A DNA stretch of 64,000 bases, taken from assembly GCA_002359215.1 (NCBI GenBank), contig DEMN01000004.1, forward strand, positions 27,760 through 91,759, in the 5' to 3' direction. The translations under genes and the position numbers were made by a program. A model generated the notes under the pieces. It was given only the letters and a program-made list of their open reading frames with translations. It was not told where the DNA came from and searched no databases. The DNA is from Flavobacteriales bacterium UBA2669. GTDB lineage: Bacteria; Bacteroidota; Bacteroidia; Flavobacteriales_E; Vicingaceae. Below are positions 36,785 through 45,267 of this stretch, one piece after another. Within the stretch, counting starts at the first letter, position 1; each line of letters opens with the position of its first letter.

Positions 36785-37966
36785 ATGAAAATAATAAAAT
36801 ATATAGTGGGTTTCAAAGTATTAATTGTGTTACTCTGCATAACAAGCTGTAATTCTACTAACACAGATAAAGCTCAGTTATTAGCAAATGGAGATTTAAG
36901 ATATATTGAATTAGAAGGTTCTGCTTATGAACGCGGGTTGAAACACGGGAAATTTTTAAAACCGGAAATTAAAGCGGTAACAGATTCTTTACTAAATGAT
37001 ATTGAAAAAACTACAAACATAAATCCAAGAGATTTTATTTCTAAATTTTTAAGCGAAACTGATTTTTTAAGCGAAATAAAAAAGTGGACTCCAGAATTAC
37101 TTGAAGAAATAAAAGGTATTTCAGACGGATCAGGTATCGATTATGAAATAATTTTCATGCACCAGCTAGGTGATGAGTTTTTCTTCAATACTGAATACAT
37201 AATGGCCCATAAATGTAGTTCAATAGGAATTAATAAAACAAGTAACCATTCAAGTATTGCTGCTCAAAACATGGATATACCTAAATATTTTCATGGTTAT
37301 CAAACTGTAATGAAAATTAAAAATAAAAACGGGATAGAATCAATGATTTTAACCATTCCGGGGCATATTGGAATTACGGGAATGAACAATAAACAAGTTT
37401 CAGTTAATTGTAATATTTTAATGCAATTAGATTATCAGAGAAAAGGATTACCTGTCAGCTTTATTGTTCGAGGCTTACTGAATATGAGTAGTACTGACCA
37501 AGCTATTAACTTTCTTCATCAAATAAACCATGCATCAGGTCAAAATTATTTAATTGGAGGAAAAGATAAAGTTATGAGTCTAGAATGTTCTGCAACAAAA
37601 ATTGAGGAATTTAAACCTTTTGAGAATTCAATTTTCACCTATCATACAAATCATCCAATGATAAATAATAGCTTTAGCAAAAGATATTTGGAAATTCTCA
37701 AAGAGCATGATTTAAAATTAGAGGAGGTATTAACCTTCTGTCAAAGAATTCCATCATTCGAAAAAAGATTCAATGAAGAAACTAATGATTTTGATATAGC
37801 AGAAATAAAAGAAGTTTTAAGCTCTGTCGATCATGCTGGAGATGACGTTATATCGAACAGCTTAACATATGCTAGTGTAATTTATGTCTTATCTGAAAAT
37901 CCTAAATTTATAATTGCACCTGGAAAACCCCACGAAAAAGAATATATTGAGTTGAAATTCAAGTAA
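36785..37966 (+). CDS. C45-family (penicillin/isopenicillin acyltransferase-like) hydrolase, lipoprotein
   Basis: This is a 393-aa Ntn-fold hydrolase. The N-terminus has a lipobox (CITSC, Cys22). The nucleophile is probably Cys144 in AHKCSSIGIN, with AAQNMDIP (Asp164) after it, as in peptidase family C45 and related acyl-CoA:6-aminopenicillanate acyltransferases. The family also includes acid ceramidase-like and choloylglycine-type amidases. C45 enzymes are made as precursors and cleave themselves before the nucleophile Cys. That maturation would remove the lipidated N-terminus or leave it non-covalently attached. Substrate is unknown. It is flanked by direct repeats at 36638 and 37976. Confidence 0.82.
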   Translation: MKIIKYIVGFKVLIVLLCITSCNSTNTDKAQLLANGDLRYIELEGSAYERGLKHGKFLKPEIKAVTDSLLNDIEKTTNINPRDFISKFLSETDFLSEIKKWTPELLEEIKGISDGSGIDYEIIFMHQLGDEFFFNTEYIMAHKCSSIGINKTSNHSSIAAQNMDIPKYFHGYQTVMKIKNKNGIESMILTIPGHIGITGMNNKQVSVNCNILMQLDYQRKGLPVSFIVRGLLNMSSTDQAINFLHQINHASGQNYLIGGKDKVMSLECSATKIEEFKPFENSIFTYHTNHPMINNSFSKRYLEILKEHDLKLEEVLTFCQRIPSFEKRFNEETNDFDIAEIKEVLSSVDHAGDDVISNSLTYASVIYVLSENPKFIIAPGKPHEKEYIELKFK

Positions 37967-37975
37967 CGGAAAAAA

Positions 37976-38044
37976 CTTATGTTTGTTGTAAATTATTTAG
38001 TCTGTAGTCACCAACACAAAAGCTTGGTTTCAGGCTACAAACAG
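37976..38044 (+). repeat. Direct repeat copy 2 downstream of the C45 hydrolase gene
   Basis: This copy starts 10 bases after the hydrolase stop and matches 36638-36706 in nearly all of the first 45 bases. The CCAA...TTGG part of the hairpin is kept, while the outer pair is weaker (TGTAG/CTACA). Confidence 0.75.
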
Positions 38045-38117
38045 GTTGAGAGGTACTACCTTAATTCGCCTATATACATGTGGAGTTCTAAATAATAGTT
38101 AAAATATTTTTAAATAA

Positions 38118-38133
38118 CTAAACGATTGTTTAG
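38118..38133. promoter_or_regulatory. TetR operator 1 (CTAAACGATTGTTTAG)
   Basis: This is a perfect 6-bp inverted repeat with a GATT spacer, 38 bp upstream of the tetR start ATG. The same sequence with one change recurs at 38739, ahead of the DoxX-like gene, which argues strongly for a TetR binding site. It overlaps a TAGTTTTG box at 38131-38138. Confidence 0.8.
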
Positions 38134-38138
38134 TTTTG
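38131..38138 (+). promoter_or_regulatory. Putative -7 box TAGTTTTG of tetR
   Basis: TAGTTTTG fits TAnnTTTG. A T-run at 38107-38110 lies 20 bases upstream, near the -33 position. The box overlaps the right arm of operator 1, consistent with autorepression. Confidence 0.5.
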
Positions 38139-38155
38139 CTCAGTAATTAGAAATA

Positions 38156-38719
38156 ATGGCAAGAAAAAAAGAATACAATGAAGAGGAAGTAGTTCAAAAA
38201 GCAATGAACCTTTTTTGGCGTAATGGTTATGAGACTACTTCCATGCAGATGCTTGAAAAAGAAATGGGCATTAATAAGTTTTCTATATATTCAAGTTTTG
38301 GCAGCAAACATGGTCTTTTTCTTGAAAGTTTAAAGAAATATAAAACAAAAGTAAATGCTATTTTCGAAGAGTTTAAAAATTCTAACAATGGAATAGAAGA
38401 TATAAAAGACTTTTTCTATAATTCTATTAATATTTGTAAAATAGATGGAAATCAAAAAGGTTGTCTAATAACAAATACCTACTATGAATTTTCAGAAAAA
38501 GAAGATCAAATCATTAATGAACAAATGAATTCTTTTATGAAAAATCTTAAACAATTATTTATTGAAAAATTAAAAATGGATCTTACTAAAGATGAAGAAA
38601 CGGTAATAAAACAAGCTAATTATTTGGTATTAGCAAAACATGGTTTAGCAGCAGCATCTAGAGTAAATAATAAAAAAGAAATTGAGGACTATATTGAAAT
38701 GACTTTCAAAAATCTATAA
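38156..38719 (+). CDS. TetR/AcrR-family transcriptional regulator
   Basis: This is a 187-aa regulator with the standard N-terminal HTH (VVQKAMNLFWRNGYETTSMQ, then GINKFSIYSSFGSKHGLFLE, residues 10-55) and a ligand-binding helical C-terminal domain. It is placed between two copies of its probable operator and upstream of a DoxX-like membrane protein and a peroxiredoxin-like lipoprotein. It likely controls itself and those genes. The natural ligand is unknown; a quinone, aldehyde or electrophile would suit the peroxiredoxin neighbour. Confidence 0.9.
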   Translation: MARKKEYNEEEVVQKAMNLFWRNGYETTSMQMLEKEMGINKFSIYSSFGSKHGLFLESLKKYKTKVNAIFEEFKNSNNGIEDIKDFFYNSINICKIDGNQKGCLITNTYYEFSEKEDQIINEQMNSFMKNLKQLFIEKLKMDLTKDEETVIKQANYLVLAKHGLAAASRVNNKKEIEDYIEMTFKNL

Positions 38720-38738
38720 TTTTTTTCTTAACACAAAT

Positions 38739-38754
38739 CTAAACGATTGTTTGG
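38739..38754. promoter_or_regulatory. TetR operator 2 (CTAAACGATTGTTTGG)
   Basis: It differs from operator 1 by one base (position 15, A to G). It lies 32 bp upstream of the DoxX-like gene ATG at 38786. Confidence 0.75.
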
Positions 38755-38785
38755 TTATATAATATTAATAAACATAAAAAATATC

Positions 38786-39244
38786 ATGAACAAAATACTA
38801 TTTATAACCAATTTATTAATGGGATGCGTTTTATCGCGGTTTGCTATTTCAAAATTAACAGGCTGGGAGATTTCAATTCAAGCATTTATAGAAATGGCTA
38901 AACCCTTGGGTTTAGACCCTACTTTTTTTAGAGTATCCACAGGAATCATAATTGCTGCTGTAGTAATTGCTTATTTAACAACAGCAATTTTTAGTTTGTT
39001 AAGAAACAACACAGTAATTAAATCTAAAGTTCAGTTCACAAAATGGGCAACCTTTTCAAATCTTTTCGGTTTACTTACAATGACTGGTGCACTTATAGCC
39101 GAGTTTTCATTAAGAGTTCATCCTAAATGGTTATTGGTTTACATCGCATGCACAATAATTATATTTTCTGTACTAAATATAATTATTCTAAATGTACAAA
39201 GTATTACTATTATAAATAAACAAAAATCAACAGTATGCAATTAA
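38786..39244 (+). CDS. DoxX-like four-helix membrane protein
   Basis: This is a 152-aa integral membrane protein starting at ATG 38786. An earlier TTG at 38747 would lie inside the operator and is not chosen. It has four hydrophobic helices, roughly residues 4-20, 50-70, 90-110 and 120-140. The size and the N-terminal SRFAISKLTGWEISIQAF pattern suggest the DoxX/DoxD-like superfamily. It overlaps the peroxiredoxin-like gene by 10 bp. Such proteins are often linked to thiol or quinone redox chemistry, but the exact role is not clear. Confidence 0.7.
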   Translation: MNKILFITNLLMGCVLSRFAISKLTGWEISIQAFIEMAKPLGLDPTFFRVSTGIIIAAVVIAYLTTAIFSLLRNNTVIKSKVQFTKWATFSNLFGLLTMTGALIAEFSLRVHPKWLLVYIACTIIIFSVLNIIILNVQSITIINKQKSTVCN

Positions 39245-40008
39245 TTAGATTATCATTCTTAAGTGTTTTGCTTTTAATGGCTTATTCATGTCACAATCAA
39301 GACGCACAAAAAAACAATCAACAAACAATAAAAAAAGTAAACACAATGGAGACAAATAAAAAAACAACACTCAAATCAATACTTGACGAAAAGAAAGAAA
39401 ATTTTGAATTAAAAGCTGACGATAATAAGAAGAAAATTTATAAAAAGGGAATTGAATCAGTTAAGGAGAGTGGTATACTGGATAAAGCTTTAAAAGTAGG
39501 CGACCTTGCACCCAACTTTAAACTGAATAATGCACTTGGAGAACCTGTAGAATTATATCAGTATTTAAAAAAAGGAAAAGTAATTTTAACATGGTACAGA
39601 GGTGGTTGGTGTCCTTATTGTAATTTAACGCTTCATCAATTACAACTTGAACTACCAGATTTTGAAGCAAATGGTGCGCATCTTATTGCATTAACTCCAG
39701 AATTACCAGACAAATCTTTAAGTACATCAGAAAAACACGATTTAAAATTTGAAGTGCTAAGTGATATCGGGAATAAAGTTGGAAAAGAATATGGTATTGT
39801 ATTTAAGTTAACCAATGATGTTGCTGATATCTACAATAAATCCTTTGATATGAATGAGTATAATGGAGACGAATCAAACGAGTTACCCTTAGCCGCAACT
39901 TATATTATCAATGAAAATGGAAACATCGTTTATGCATTTTTAGATGCAGACTATCGTAATAGAGCGGAACCCAGTAAATTAACAGAATTTTTAAAATCAA
40001 ATAAATAA
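39235..40008 (+). CDS. Peroxiredoxin-like lipoprotein (AhpC/TSA family)
   Basis: This is a 257-aa thioredoxin-fold protein with a lipoprotein signal (LMAYSC, Cys19). The redox motif is WYRGGWCPYCN (Cys126, Cys129). The context GDLAPNFKLNNALGE before it and TWYRGGWCPYC match the peroxiredoxin-like group found in Bacteroidota. It should reduce peroxides or act as a thiol oxidoreductase on the periplasmic face of a membrane. A 30-residue helical insertion precedes the domain. It is the last gene of the tetR-controlled unit. Confidence 0.88.
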   Translation: MQLIRLSFLSVLLLMAYSCHNQDAQKNNQQTIKKVNTMETNKKTTLKSILDEKKENFELKADDNKKKIYKKGIESVKESGILDKALKVGDLAPNFKLNNALGEPVELYQYLKKGKVILTWYRGGWCPYCNLTLHQLQLELPDFEANGAHLIALTPELPDKSLSTSEKHDLKFEVLSDIGNKVGKEYGIVFKLTNDVADIYNKSFDMNEYNGDESNELPLAATYIINENGNIVYAFLDADYRNRAEPSKLTEFLKSNK

Positions 40009-40157
40009 CTGGAAATACTAATGACTAGGAAAATATCCCCCTAAACTTCTCAGGTGTAACTTGTGGTAAGTTCATATTTATATAAGTAATAAGTGTAACA
40101 CTGTTTTTCAGGCTTTACCCTTAAAAAGAAAATCCGAGTCCTAAAACCAAACCTCTA

Positions 40158-40811
40158 TCACAACTTCATTTCAGGGATATCGCCTTCAATAATTAGTTTT
40201 CCGGCTGTAGCGGCTTTAATTTCTTCTACACTAACGCCCGGAGCTCTTTCTTTTAAATGAAAAGCACCATCTTTTATTTCTAAGTAAGCCATGTTGGTCA
40301 CTACTTTAGTAACGCAACCCACTCCTGTTAGCGGAAGGGTACATTTTTCTAATAATTTGCTTTCACCTTTTTTATTGGTGTGCATCATGGCAACAATAAT
40401 ATTTTCTGCTGAAGCTACTAAATCCATCGCTCCTCCCATTCCTTTTACCATAACACCCGGTATTTTCCAATTGGCTATATCTCCATTTTGAGCTACTTCC
40501 ATCGCTCCTAAAACTGTAAGTTGCACATGCTGCCCTCTAATCATAGCAAAACTAGTAGAAGAATCAAAGATAGATGCTCCCGGTTGTAAGGTTACGGTTT
40601 GCTTTCCCGCATTTATCAAATCTGCATCTTCTTCTCCTTCAAAAGGAAATGGTCCCATACCTAAAATACCATTTTCCGACTGAAATTCTACGGTTATGCC
40701 CTTGGGAATGTAATTCGCTACCAATGTAGGAATTCCTATCCCTAAGTTTACATACCATCCGTCTCTTAATTCTTGTGCTATTCGTTGTGCTATTCCGTTT
40801 TTATCTAACAT
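40158..40811 (-). CDS. scoB: 3-oxoacid CoA-transferase subunit B
   Basis: This is a 217-aa beta subunit that, with ScoA, moves CoA from succinyl-CoA to acetoacetate. The catalytic glutamate is Glu46 in FQSENGILGMGP, which forms the CoA thioester. GMGGAMDLVASA and GVGCVTKVVTNM are other family motifs. The length is right for the free B subunit. In a normal scoAB operon A and B are adjacent; here a four-helix-bundle gene sits between them on the same strand. Confidence 0.94.
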   Translation of the reverse strand: MLDKNGIAQRIAQELRDGWYVNLGIGIPTLVANYIPKGITVEFQSENGILGMGPFPFEGEEDADLINAGKQTVTLQPGASIFDSSTSFAMIRGQHVQLTVLGAMEVAQNGDIANWKIPGVMVKGMGGAMDLVASAENIIVAMMHTNKKGESKLLEKCTLPLTGVGCVTKVVTNMAYLEIKDGAFHLKERAPGVSVEEIKAATAGKLIIEGDIPEMKL

Positions 40812-40822
40812 ACTTTATATTT

Positions 40823-40865
40823 AATGTAACAGTTTATTAATGTAATAACGTAGCAATTGTAACAA
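40823..40865. repeat. Left flanking TGTAACA-type repeat of the four-helix-bundle gene
   Basis: This element contains AATGTAACAG and AATTGTAACAA. Its reverse complement resembles 41231-41266 over much of its length (TTGTTACA...GTTACATT). It lies between the end of the four-helix-bundle gene and scoB. Confidence 0.6.
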
Positions 40866-40872
40866 CTACTAC

Positions 40873-41226
40873 CTACTCTTTATTTTTTTTACTTGTACTT
40901 AATATTTTATATATAATTAATCCTATTTCTTTAATCTGATTTTCCAATTCTAAATTAAAAGGATATGTTTTTGCTTTTTTGCATAAAATTAACCAATATT
41001 TAGTTTCATCTAATTCTTTAGCGGCTATCTTTATTTTATGTATAAAATCTGCTTTACTTTCTGCATTTTGGGCTTCGTGAACATTTGCACCAATAGCTGT
41101 TCCTGAACGAAGTAGTTGATTTGCTATAACAAACTTTCTTTTTGATTCTAACTCCTCACAAAATTCAATTATTAACAATGAAAAATTAATGGTCTTAGTT
41201 ACAATTAAGTTGTCTTTTATCTCCAT
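40873..41226 (-). CDS. Four-helix-bundle protein of the 23S rRNA intervening-sequence family
   Basis: This is a 117-aa helical protein with the typical family pattern: FCEELESKRKFVIANQLLRSGTAIGANVHEA and FIHKIKIAAKELDETKYWL. The group is found in intervening sequences of bacterial 23S rRNA in spirochaetes and others, and scattered on Bacteroidota chromosomes. Its function is unknown. Here it interrupts scoA and scoB, and it is bracketed by short inverted repeats (40823-40865 and 41231-41266), which suggests a small mobile unit. Both transferase genes look intact. Confidence 0.9.
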   Translation of the reverse strand: MEIKDNLIVTKTINFSLLIIEFCEELESKRKFVIANQLLRSGTAIGANVHEAQNAESKADFIHKIKIAAKELDETKYWLILCKKAKTYPFNLELENQIKEIGLIIYKILSTSKKNKE

Positions 41227-41230
41227 AAAA

Positions 41231-41266
41231 CATTGTTACATTGGTAAATTAGTGAATTGTTACATT
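41231..41266. repeat. Right flanking TGTAACA-type repeat of the four-helix-bundle gene
   Basis: ATTGTTACATT occurs twice (41232-41242 and 41256-41266), in inverted orientation to the left flank. It ends 2 bp before the scoA stop codon (41271-41269). Confidence 0.6.
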
Positions 41267-41268
41267 AT

Positions 41269-41973
41269 TTAAGAGCGTGAGCGAGTAGTACGTTGTTCTA
41301 TACGTTTTTCGTAGTCTTTCCCTTGGAAAATTCGTTGTACAAAAATTCCTGGTGTATGAATATGATTAGGATCTAATTCTCCTTCAGGTACTAATTCTTC
41401 AACTTCGGCAATGGTAATTTTTCCTGCTGTTGCCATTACATGGTTAAAATTTAAAGCGGTATATTTAAAAACTAAATTTCCTGCTGTATCTCCTTTCCAA
41501 GCTTTAACAATTGCAAAATCTGCTGTTAATGCAGCTTCCAAAATATGTGGTTTACCATTAAACTCTCTCACTTCTTTGCCTTCGGCTACTTCTGTTCCGT
41601 AACCTGCGGGAGTAAAAAATGCCGGAATTCCTGCTCCTCCTGCTCTACACCTTTCTGCTAATGAGCCTTGTGGAATTAAATCTACTTCTAATTCTCCGCT
41701 AAGCATTTGTCTTTCAAACTCATCATTTTCACCAACATAAGAAGAAATCATTTTTTTAATTTGTTTCTTTTGCAACAACAATCCTAATCCAAAATCATCT
41801 ACACCGGCATTGTTTGAAATACAGGTTAACTCTTTTATATTAGATTTTACCAACTCTGCAATGCAATTTTCAGGAATACCACACAAACCAAAACCTCCAA
41901 ACATCAATGTCATTCCATTTTCTATTCCTTTTATAGCTTCTTCAGCATTTTTTACCACTTTATTAATAGCCAT
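41269..41973 (-). CDS. scoA: 3-oxoacid CoA-transferase subunit A
   Basis: This is a 234-aa alpha subunit of the succinyl-CoA:3-ketoacid CoA transferase. It starts with AINKVVKNAEEAIKGIENG and has the coenzyme A-binding glycine loop in MFGGFGLCGIPEN. GAGIPAFFTPAGYGTEVAEGKE is the conserved middle. The C-terminus ends KRIEQRTTRSRS just before the repeat-bearing spacer. It is first in the transferase operon. The PBP1A gene lies upstream on the same strand, 22 bp away. Confidence 0.94.
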   Translation of the reverse strand: MAINKVVKNAEEAIKGIENGMTLMFGGFGLCGIPENCIAELVKSNIKELTCISNNAGVDDFGLGLLLQKKQIKKMISSYVGENDEFERQMLSGELEVDLIPQGSLAERCRAGGAGIPAFFTPAGYGTEVAEGKEVREFNGKPHILEAALTADFAIVKAWKGDTAGNLVFKYTALNFNHVMATAGKITIAEVEELVPEGELDPNHIHTPGIFVQRIFQGKDYEKRIEQRTTRSRS

Positions 41974-41995
41974 ATTCTATATTTTTAGATTTTTC

Positions 41996-44467
41996 CTACC
42001 AAGTTGAATTTGAACTCGAATTAAAATTATTATTAAGGTTATATTGATTACAATCCAATTCAATAGATAAAGGTGTTTGAGGTCGCTCAAAATCGCCATC
42101 CGAAATTTTAATAGTTGGATCTGCATGTACTTTCTGCATATAATATCCCCAAATTGGCAAAGCAGTATTTGCTCCTTGTCCCATAGCAGTTGTTGCAAAA
42201 CGAATACTACGCTCATCAGCACCTACCCAAACTCCGGTAACTAAATCGGGGGTTATTCCCATAAACCAACCATCAGAGTTATTTTGTGTTGTTCCTGTTT
42301 TACCAGCTATTGGGTAACGATGTCCGACATAAGGGCGAGATTCTGAAACACTTCCTCTCAACCTCATACCTGTTCCTATATGGTACATCGGACTTTTTCC
42401 TCTTGCTTTACGGTAATCTCCGGCACATTTATTGTACTCTCCATCTACAACCCCTTTCATTAAATCTAACATTACATAGGCAGCTTCTTCGCTCATTGCT
42501 TCATTTGTTTTAGGCTGAAAATCGATAATAACATTACCAAATTTATCTTCCACACGGGTGTACATTGTAGGTTCTATCCAAACACCTTTATTAGCAAAAG
42601 TGGCATTAGCTCCCACCATTTCATAAACCGATAAATCGGCAACTCCCAAACATAAAGAAGGTACAGGTTCTAAGGTACTTGTAATTCCCATTGCTCTAGC
42701 TTGATCAACAACAGCTTTAGGTCCGAATTGTTTCATAATATAAGCAGTGATAGAGTTCATAGAGTTAGCTAATGCGTATTTCATAGAAACTTTACAACCT
42801 GTATTATAACCATCAGAGTTTTTAGGCGTCCAACTTTTTAAAATACCATATTCTCCCTTTTGAAAGGTGTAAGCCACATCAGGCACTTCATAACAAGGTG
42901 AATAACCATTTTGAACGGCTGTGGCGTAAACAAAAGGCTTAAAAGTAGAACCTACCTGACGTTTTGCTGTTTTTACGTGATCGTAAGCAAAATTTTGGTA
43001 GTTTACTCCACCCACCCATGCTTTAATATAACCCGTATGAGGATCCATAGACATTAAACCTGCATGTAAAAATGTTTTGTAATATTTTAATGAATCCAAA
43101 GGACTCAAGGTAGTATCTTTATCTCCTTGGTGAGTAAAAATGGTCATTTTAGTAGGTGTAGCAAAAATTATATCAATAGAATCTTTAGCTACAGCGTAGG
43201 TTTCGTGTCCACAATCTTCCGCCTGACAAACAAACAATTTTCCTACTTTCTTTACAAAATCTCCTCTTCTTCCACAATTAGCACATTCTTGTCCCGTCAT
43301 TATTCTATACCTCGGAGAACCTTTTTTCATGTTGTCCAATAATTGCTCGTATTGATTTTTTGATATCCTATGGTCATAAGGATATTTTGACTCGCGATAC
43401 TTTTTCAGGTGAGCACTAAATTCAGCTTGTAAATGATTGCCAATATGTTCCTGAACAGCATATTCAGCATAGGTTTGCATTCTAGAGTCTATAGTGGTAT
43501 AAATTTTTAATCCGTCTTTGTAGATGTTATAAGGTGTTCCGTCTTTCTTAGTATAAAGATAATTGCCTTCACTATCTTTTTCTTGTAATTTTTCTTGCAA
43601 TTCTAATCTTAATGTTTCTCTAAAATAAGGTGCCATACCTTCTTTATGATCAACCACTTTGTAATCCAACTCAATTGGTAAAACCCTTAATGAATCATAA
43701 GCTTCTTGCGTTAGCAATTCGTTTTTTTTCATCTGAGAGAGTACCACTTCTCTTCTTTTCATAGCATTTTCAGGAAATCTTTTAGGATTATATAATGATG
43801 GGTTTTTAGCCATCCCGACCAAAATAGCAGCTTCTTCAACTTTTAATTCAAATGGTTCTTTATTGAAATAAACGTTACTGGCAGACTTAATTCCAACGGC
43901 ATTATAAATAAAGTCGAACTTGTTTAAATACATCACAATAATTTCTTCCTTGGTGTATCTTTTTTCTATCTCTACCGCTATAATTTGTTCTTGAATTTTT
44001 TGTTTGATACGCTCAATAATATTATCAGCTTTATGCTCAAACATCATTTTAGCCAACTGCTGAGTAATAGTACTGGCCCCTCCGGCTTTTCCTAATTTAG
44101 CTATCGCTCGTACTAACCCTCTAAAATCTATTCCCGAATGGTTGTGAAAACGTTCATCTTCAGTAGCAATTAATGCATCAATTATATGAGGAGAAAGTTC
44201 CTCATAAGTAATGTTAGTTCTATTTTCTTTAAAATATTTACCGATTACCTCTCCATCGGCAGTTATAATTTCTGAAGCCAAATTGCTTGTAGGATTTTCC
44301 AATTCAGTTAAGTCAGGTAAAGGATCAAAGCTAAGCGTACCATGTTTAGCTCCTAAGAATAAAACATATAAAAATAGTAAAGGAAGTAAAACAATTAACC
44401 AAAATAATAATACTTTCTTCATTTTATTTGGCTCTTGCTGTTTGGATGTTTTTTTGTCTGTTTTCAA
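41996..44467 (-). CDS. Class A penicillin-binding protein (PBP1A-like)
   Basis: This is an 823-aa bifunctional peptidoglycan synthase. It has an N-terminal membrane anchor (residues 19-38). The glycosyltransferase domain carries ATEDERFHNHSG (catalytic Glu103) and GGASTITQQLAKM. The transpeptidase domain has SxxK at GSTFK (Ser507, Lys510), ANSMNS (SxN) and GKTGTT near the C-terminus. Between the two domains, residues 395-419 contain Cys395, Cys398, Cys414 and Cys419 (CANCGRR...FVCQAEDCGHE), a zinc-ribbon-like insert. I do not remember this insert as a common PBP feature. Confidence 0.93.
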   Translation of the reverse strand: MKTDKKTSKQQEPNKMKKVLLFWLIVLLPLLFLYVLFLGAKHGTLSFDPLPDLTELENPTSNLASEIITADGEVIGKYFKENRTNITYEELSPHIIDALIATEDERFHNHSGIDFRGLVRAIAKLGKAGGASTITQQLAKMMFEHKADNIIERIKQKIQEQIIAVEIEKRYTKEEIIVMYLNKFDFIYNAVGIKSASNVYFNKEPFELKVEEAAILVGMAKNPSLYNPKRFPENAMKRREVVLSQMKKNELLTQEAYDSLRVLPIELDYKVVDHKEGMAPYFRETLRLELQEKLQEKDSEGNYLYTKKDGTPYNIYKDGLKIYTTIDSRMQTYAEYAVQEHIGNHLQAEFSAHLKKYRESKYPYDHRISKNQYEQLLDNMKKGSPRYRIMTGQECANCGRRGDFVKKVGKLFVCQAEDCGHETYAVAKDSIDIIFATPTKMTIFTHQGDKDTTLSPLDSLKYYKTFLHAGLMSMDPHTGYIKAWVGGVNYQNFAYDHVKTAKRQVGSTFKPFVYATAVQNGYSPCYEVPDVAYTFQKGEYGILKSWTPKNSDGYNTGCKVSMKYALANSMNSITAYIMKQFGPKAVVDQARAMGITSTLEPVPSLCLGVADLSVYEMVGANATFANKGVWIEPTMYTRVEDKFGNVIIDFQPKTNEAMSEEAAYVMLDLMKGVVDGEYNKCAGDYRKARGKSPMYHIGTGMRLRGSVSESRPYVGHRYPIAGKTGTTQNNSDGWFMGITPDLVTGVWVGADERSIRFATTAMGQGANTALPIWGYYMQKVHADPTIKISDGDFERPQTPLSIELDCNQYNLNNNFNSSSNSTW

Positions 44468-44529
44468 GTGTTATGAAAATAAAATGATTTATAATAGTGG
44501 CAAATATATTGATTTTAGCTCGAAAGCCA

Positions 44530-45267
44530 TTAAAAATACTTAAATTTTAATCCACCAAAAAGTGCTTCAATTTTTCCCGATTTCATAAAAAAATCAGGCG
44601 TATTTGCTTCTAACTCTCCATTATTTATCAACCAAATTTCATCAGCATAGTTTAACGCTAAATTTAATTGATGCGAAGAGATAATTATAGTTTTTGCTTG
44701 TTTTTCAACCAATTGATGAAGCAAATCAAATAATTCAGATTGATTTACTAAATCAAGATGCGAAGTAGGTTCATCTAAAAATATAATAGGCGTATTTTGA
44801 GCGATAGCTCTTGCCAACGCTACTTTTTGTCTTTCTCCATCACTTAAATTAGCAATGTTTGTAGCTACAAAATTGGTAATTCCACAAAGTTCCATTGCTT
44901 GATTAATTTGCCAATTATCTTCTTCTTTTTTTACCGCTAACCAATTGGTATAAGGATATCTGCCATAAGTAACAAAATCTTTCACTGTAATATTATTAAT
45001 TGCCGGTGGCGAAGTAAGTACCACGCTAAACAATTTCGATTTTTCTTTGTGACTTAATTCTTTATTGATTTTATCTTCAAAAAACACCCCTCCTCCAATA
45101 GCAGGAATTAACCCCGTAAGTGTTTTTAATAAAGTAGATTTTCCTTGTCCGTTTCTTCCTATAAGTGTAATAAGTTTGGGTTGATCTACGACCACATTAA
45201 TATTGCTCAACACTTTATTCTTGTCGTAGCCAATACTTAATGATGATATGGAAAGAATGTTTTTCAA
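44530..45267 (-). CDS. FecE/BtuD-type ABC importer ATPase
   Basis: This is a 245-aa ATPase for an iron-siderophore, haem or cobalamin type importer. Walker A is GRNGQGKST (residues 37-45). The signature is the variant LSDGERQK (about 140-147). Walker B is IIFLDEPTSHLD, with the H-loop ISSHQLN. It starts 4 bp inside the end of the permease gene, so translation is coupled. No substrate-binding protein or TonB receptor is adjacent, so the substrate is open. Confidence 0.92.
   Translation of the reverse strand: MKNILSISSLSIGYDKNKVLSNINVVVDQPKLITLIGRNGQGKSTLLKTLTGLIPAIGGGVFFEDKINKELSHKEKSKLFSVVLTSPPAINNITVKDFVTYGRYPYTNWLAVKKEEDNWQINQAMELCGITNFVATNIANLSDGERQKVALARAIAQNTPIIFLDEPTSHLDLVNQSELFDLLHQLVEKQAKTIIISSHQLNLALNYADEIWLINNGELEANTPDFFMKSGKIEALFGGLKFKYF

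Noticed and set aside
36638..38044. Direct repeats as integron attC sites around the hydrolase cassette
   Set aside because: No GTTRRRY/RYYYAAC core pair could be found at the ends and no integron integrase is in the window.
40009..40157. Third copy of the hydrolase-flanking repeat (TTTTCAGGCTTTACCC resembles part of copy 2)
   Set aside because: Only a few bases match and the diagnostic CTTATGTTTGTTGT part is missing. Nothing else is seen in this gap.
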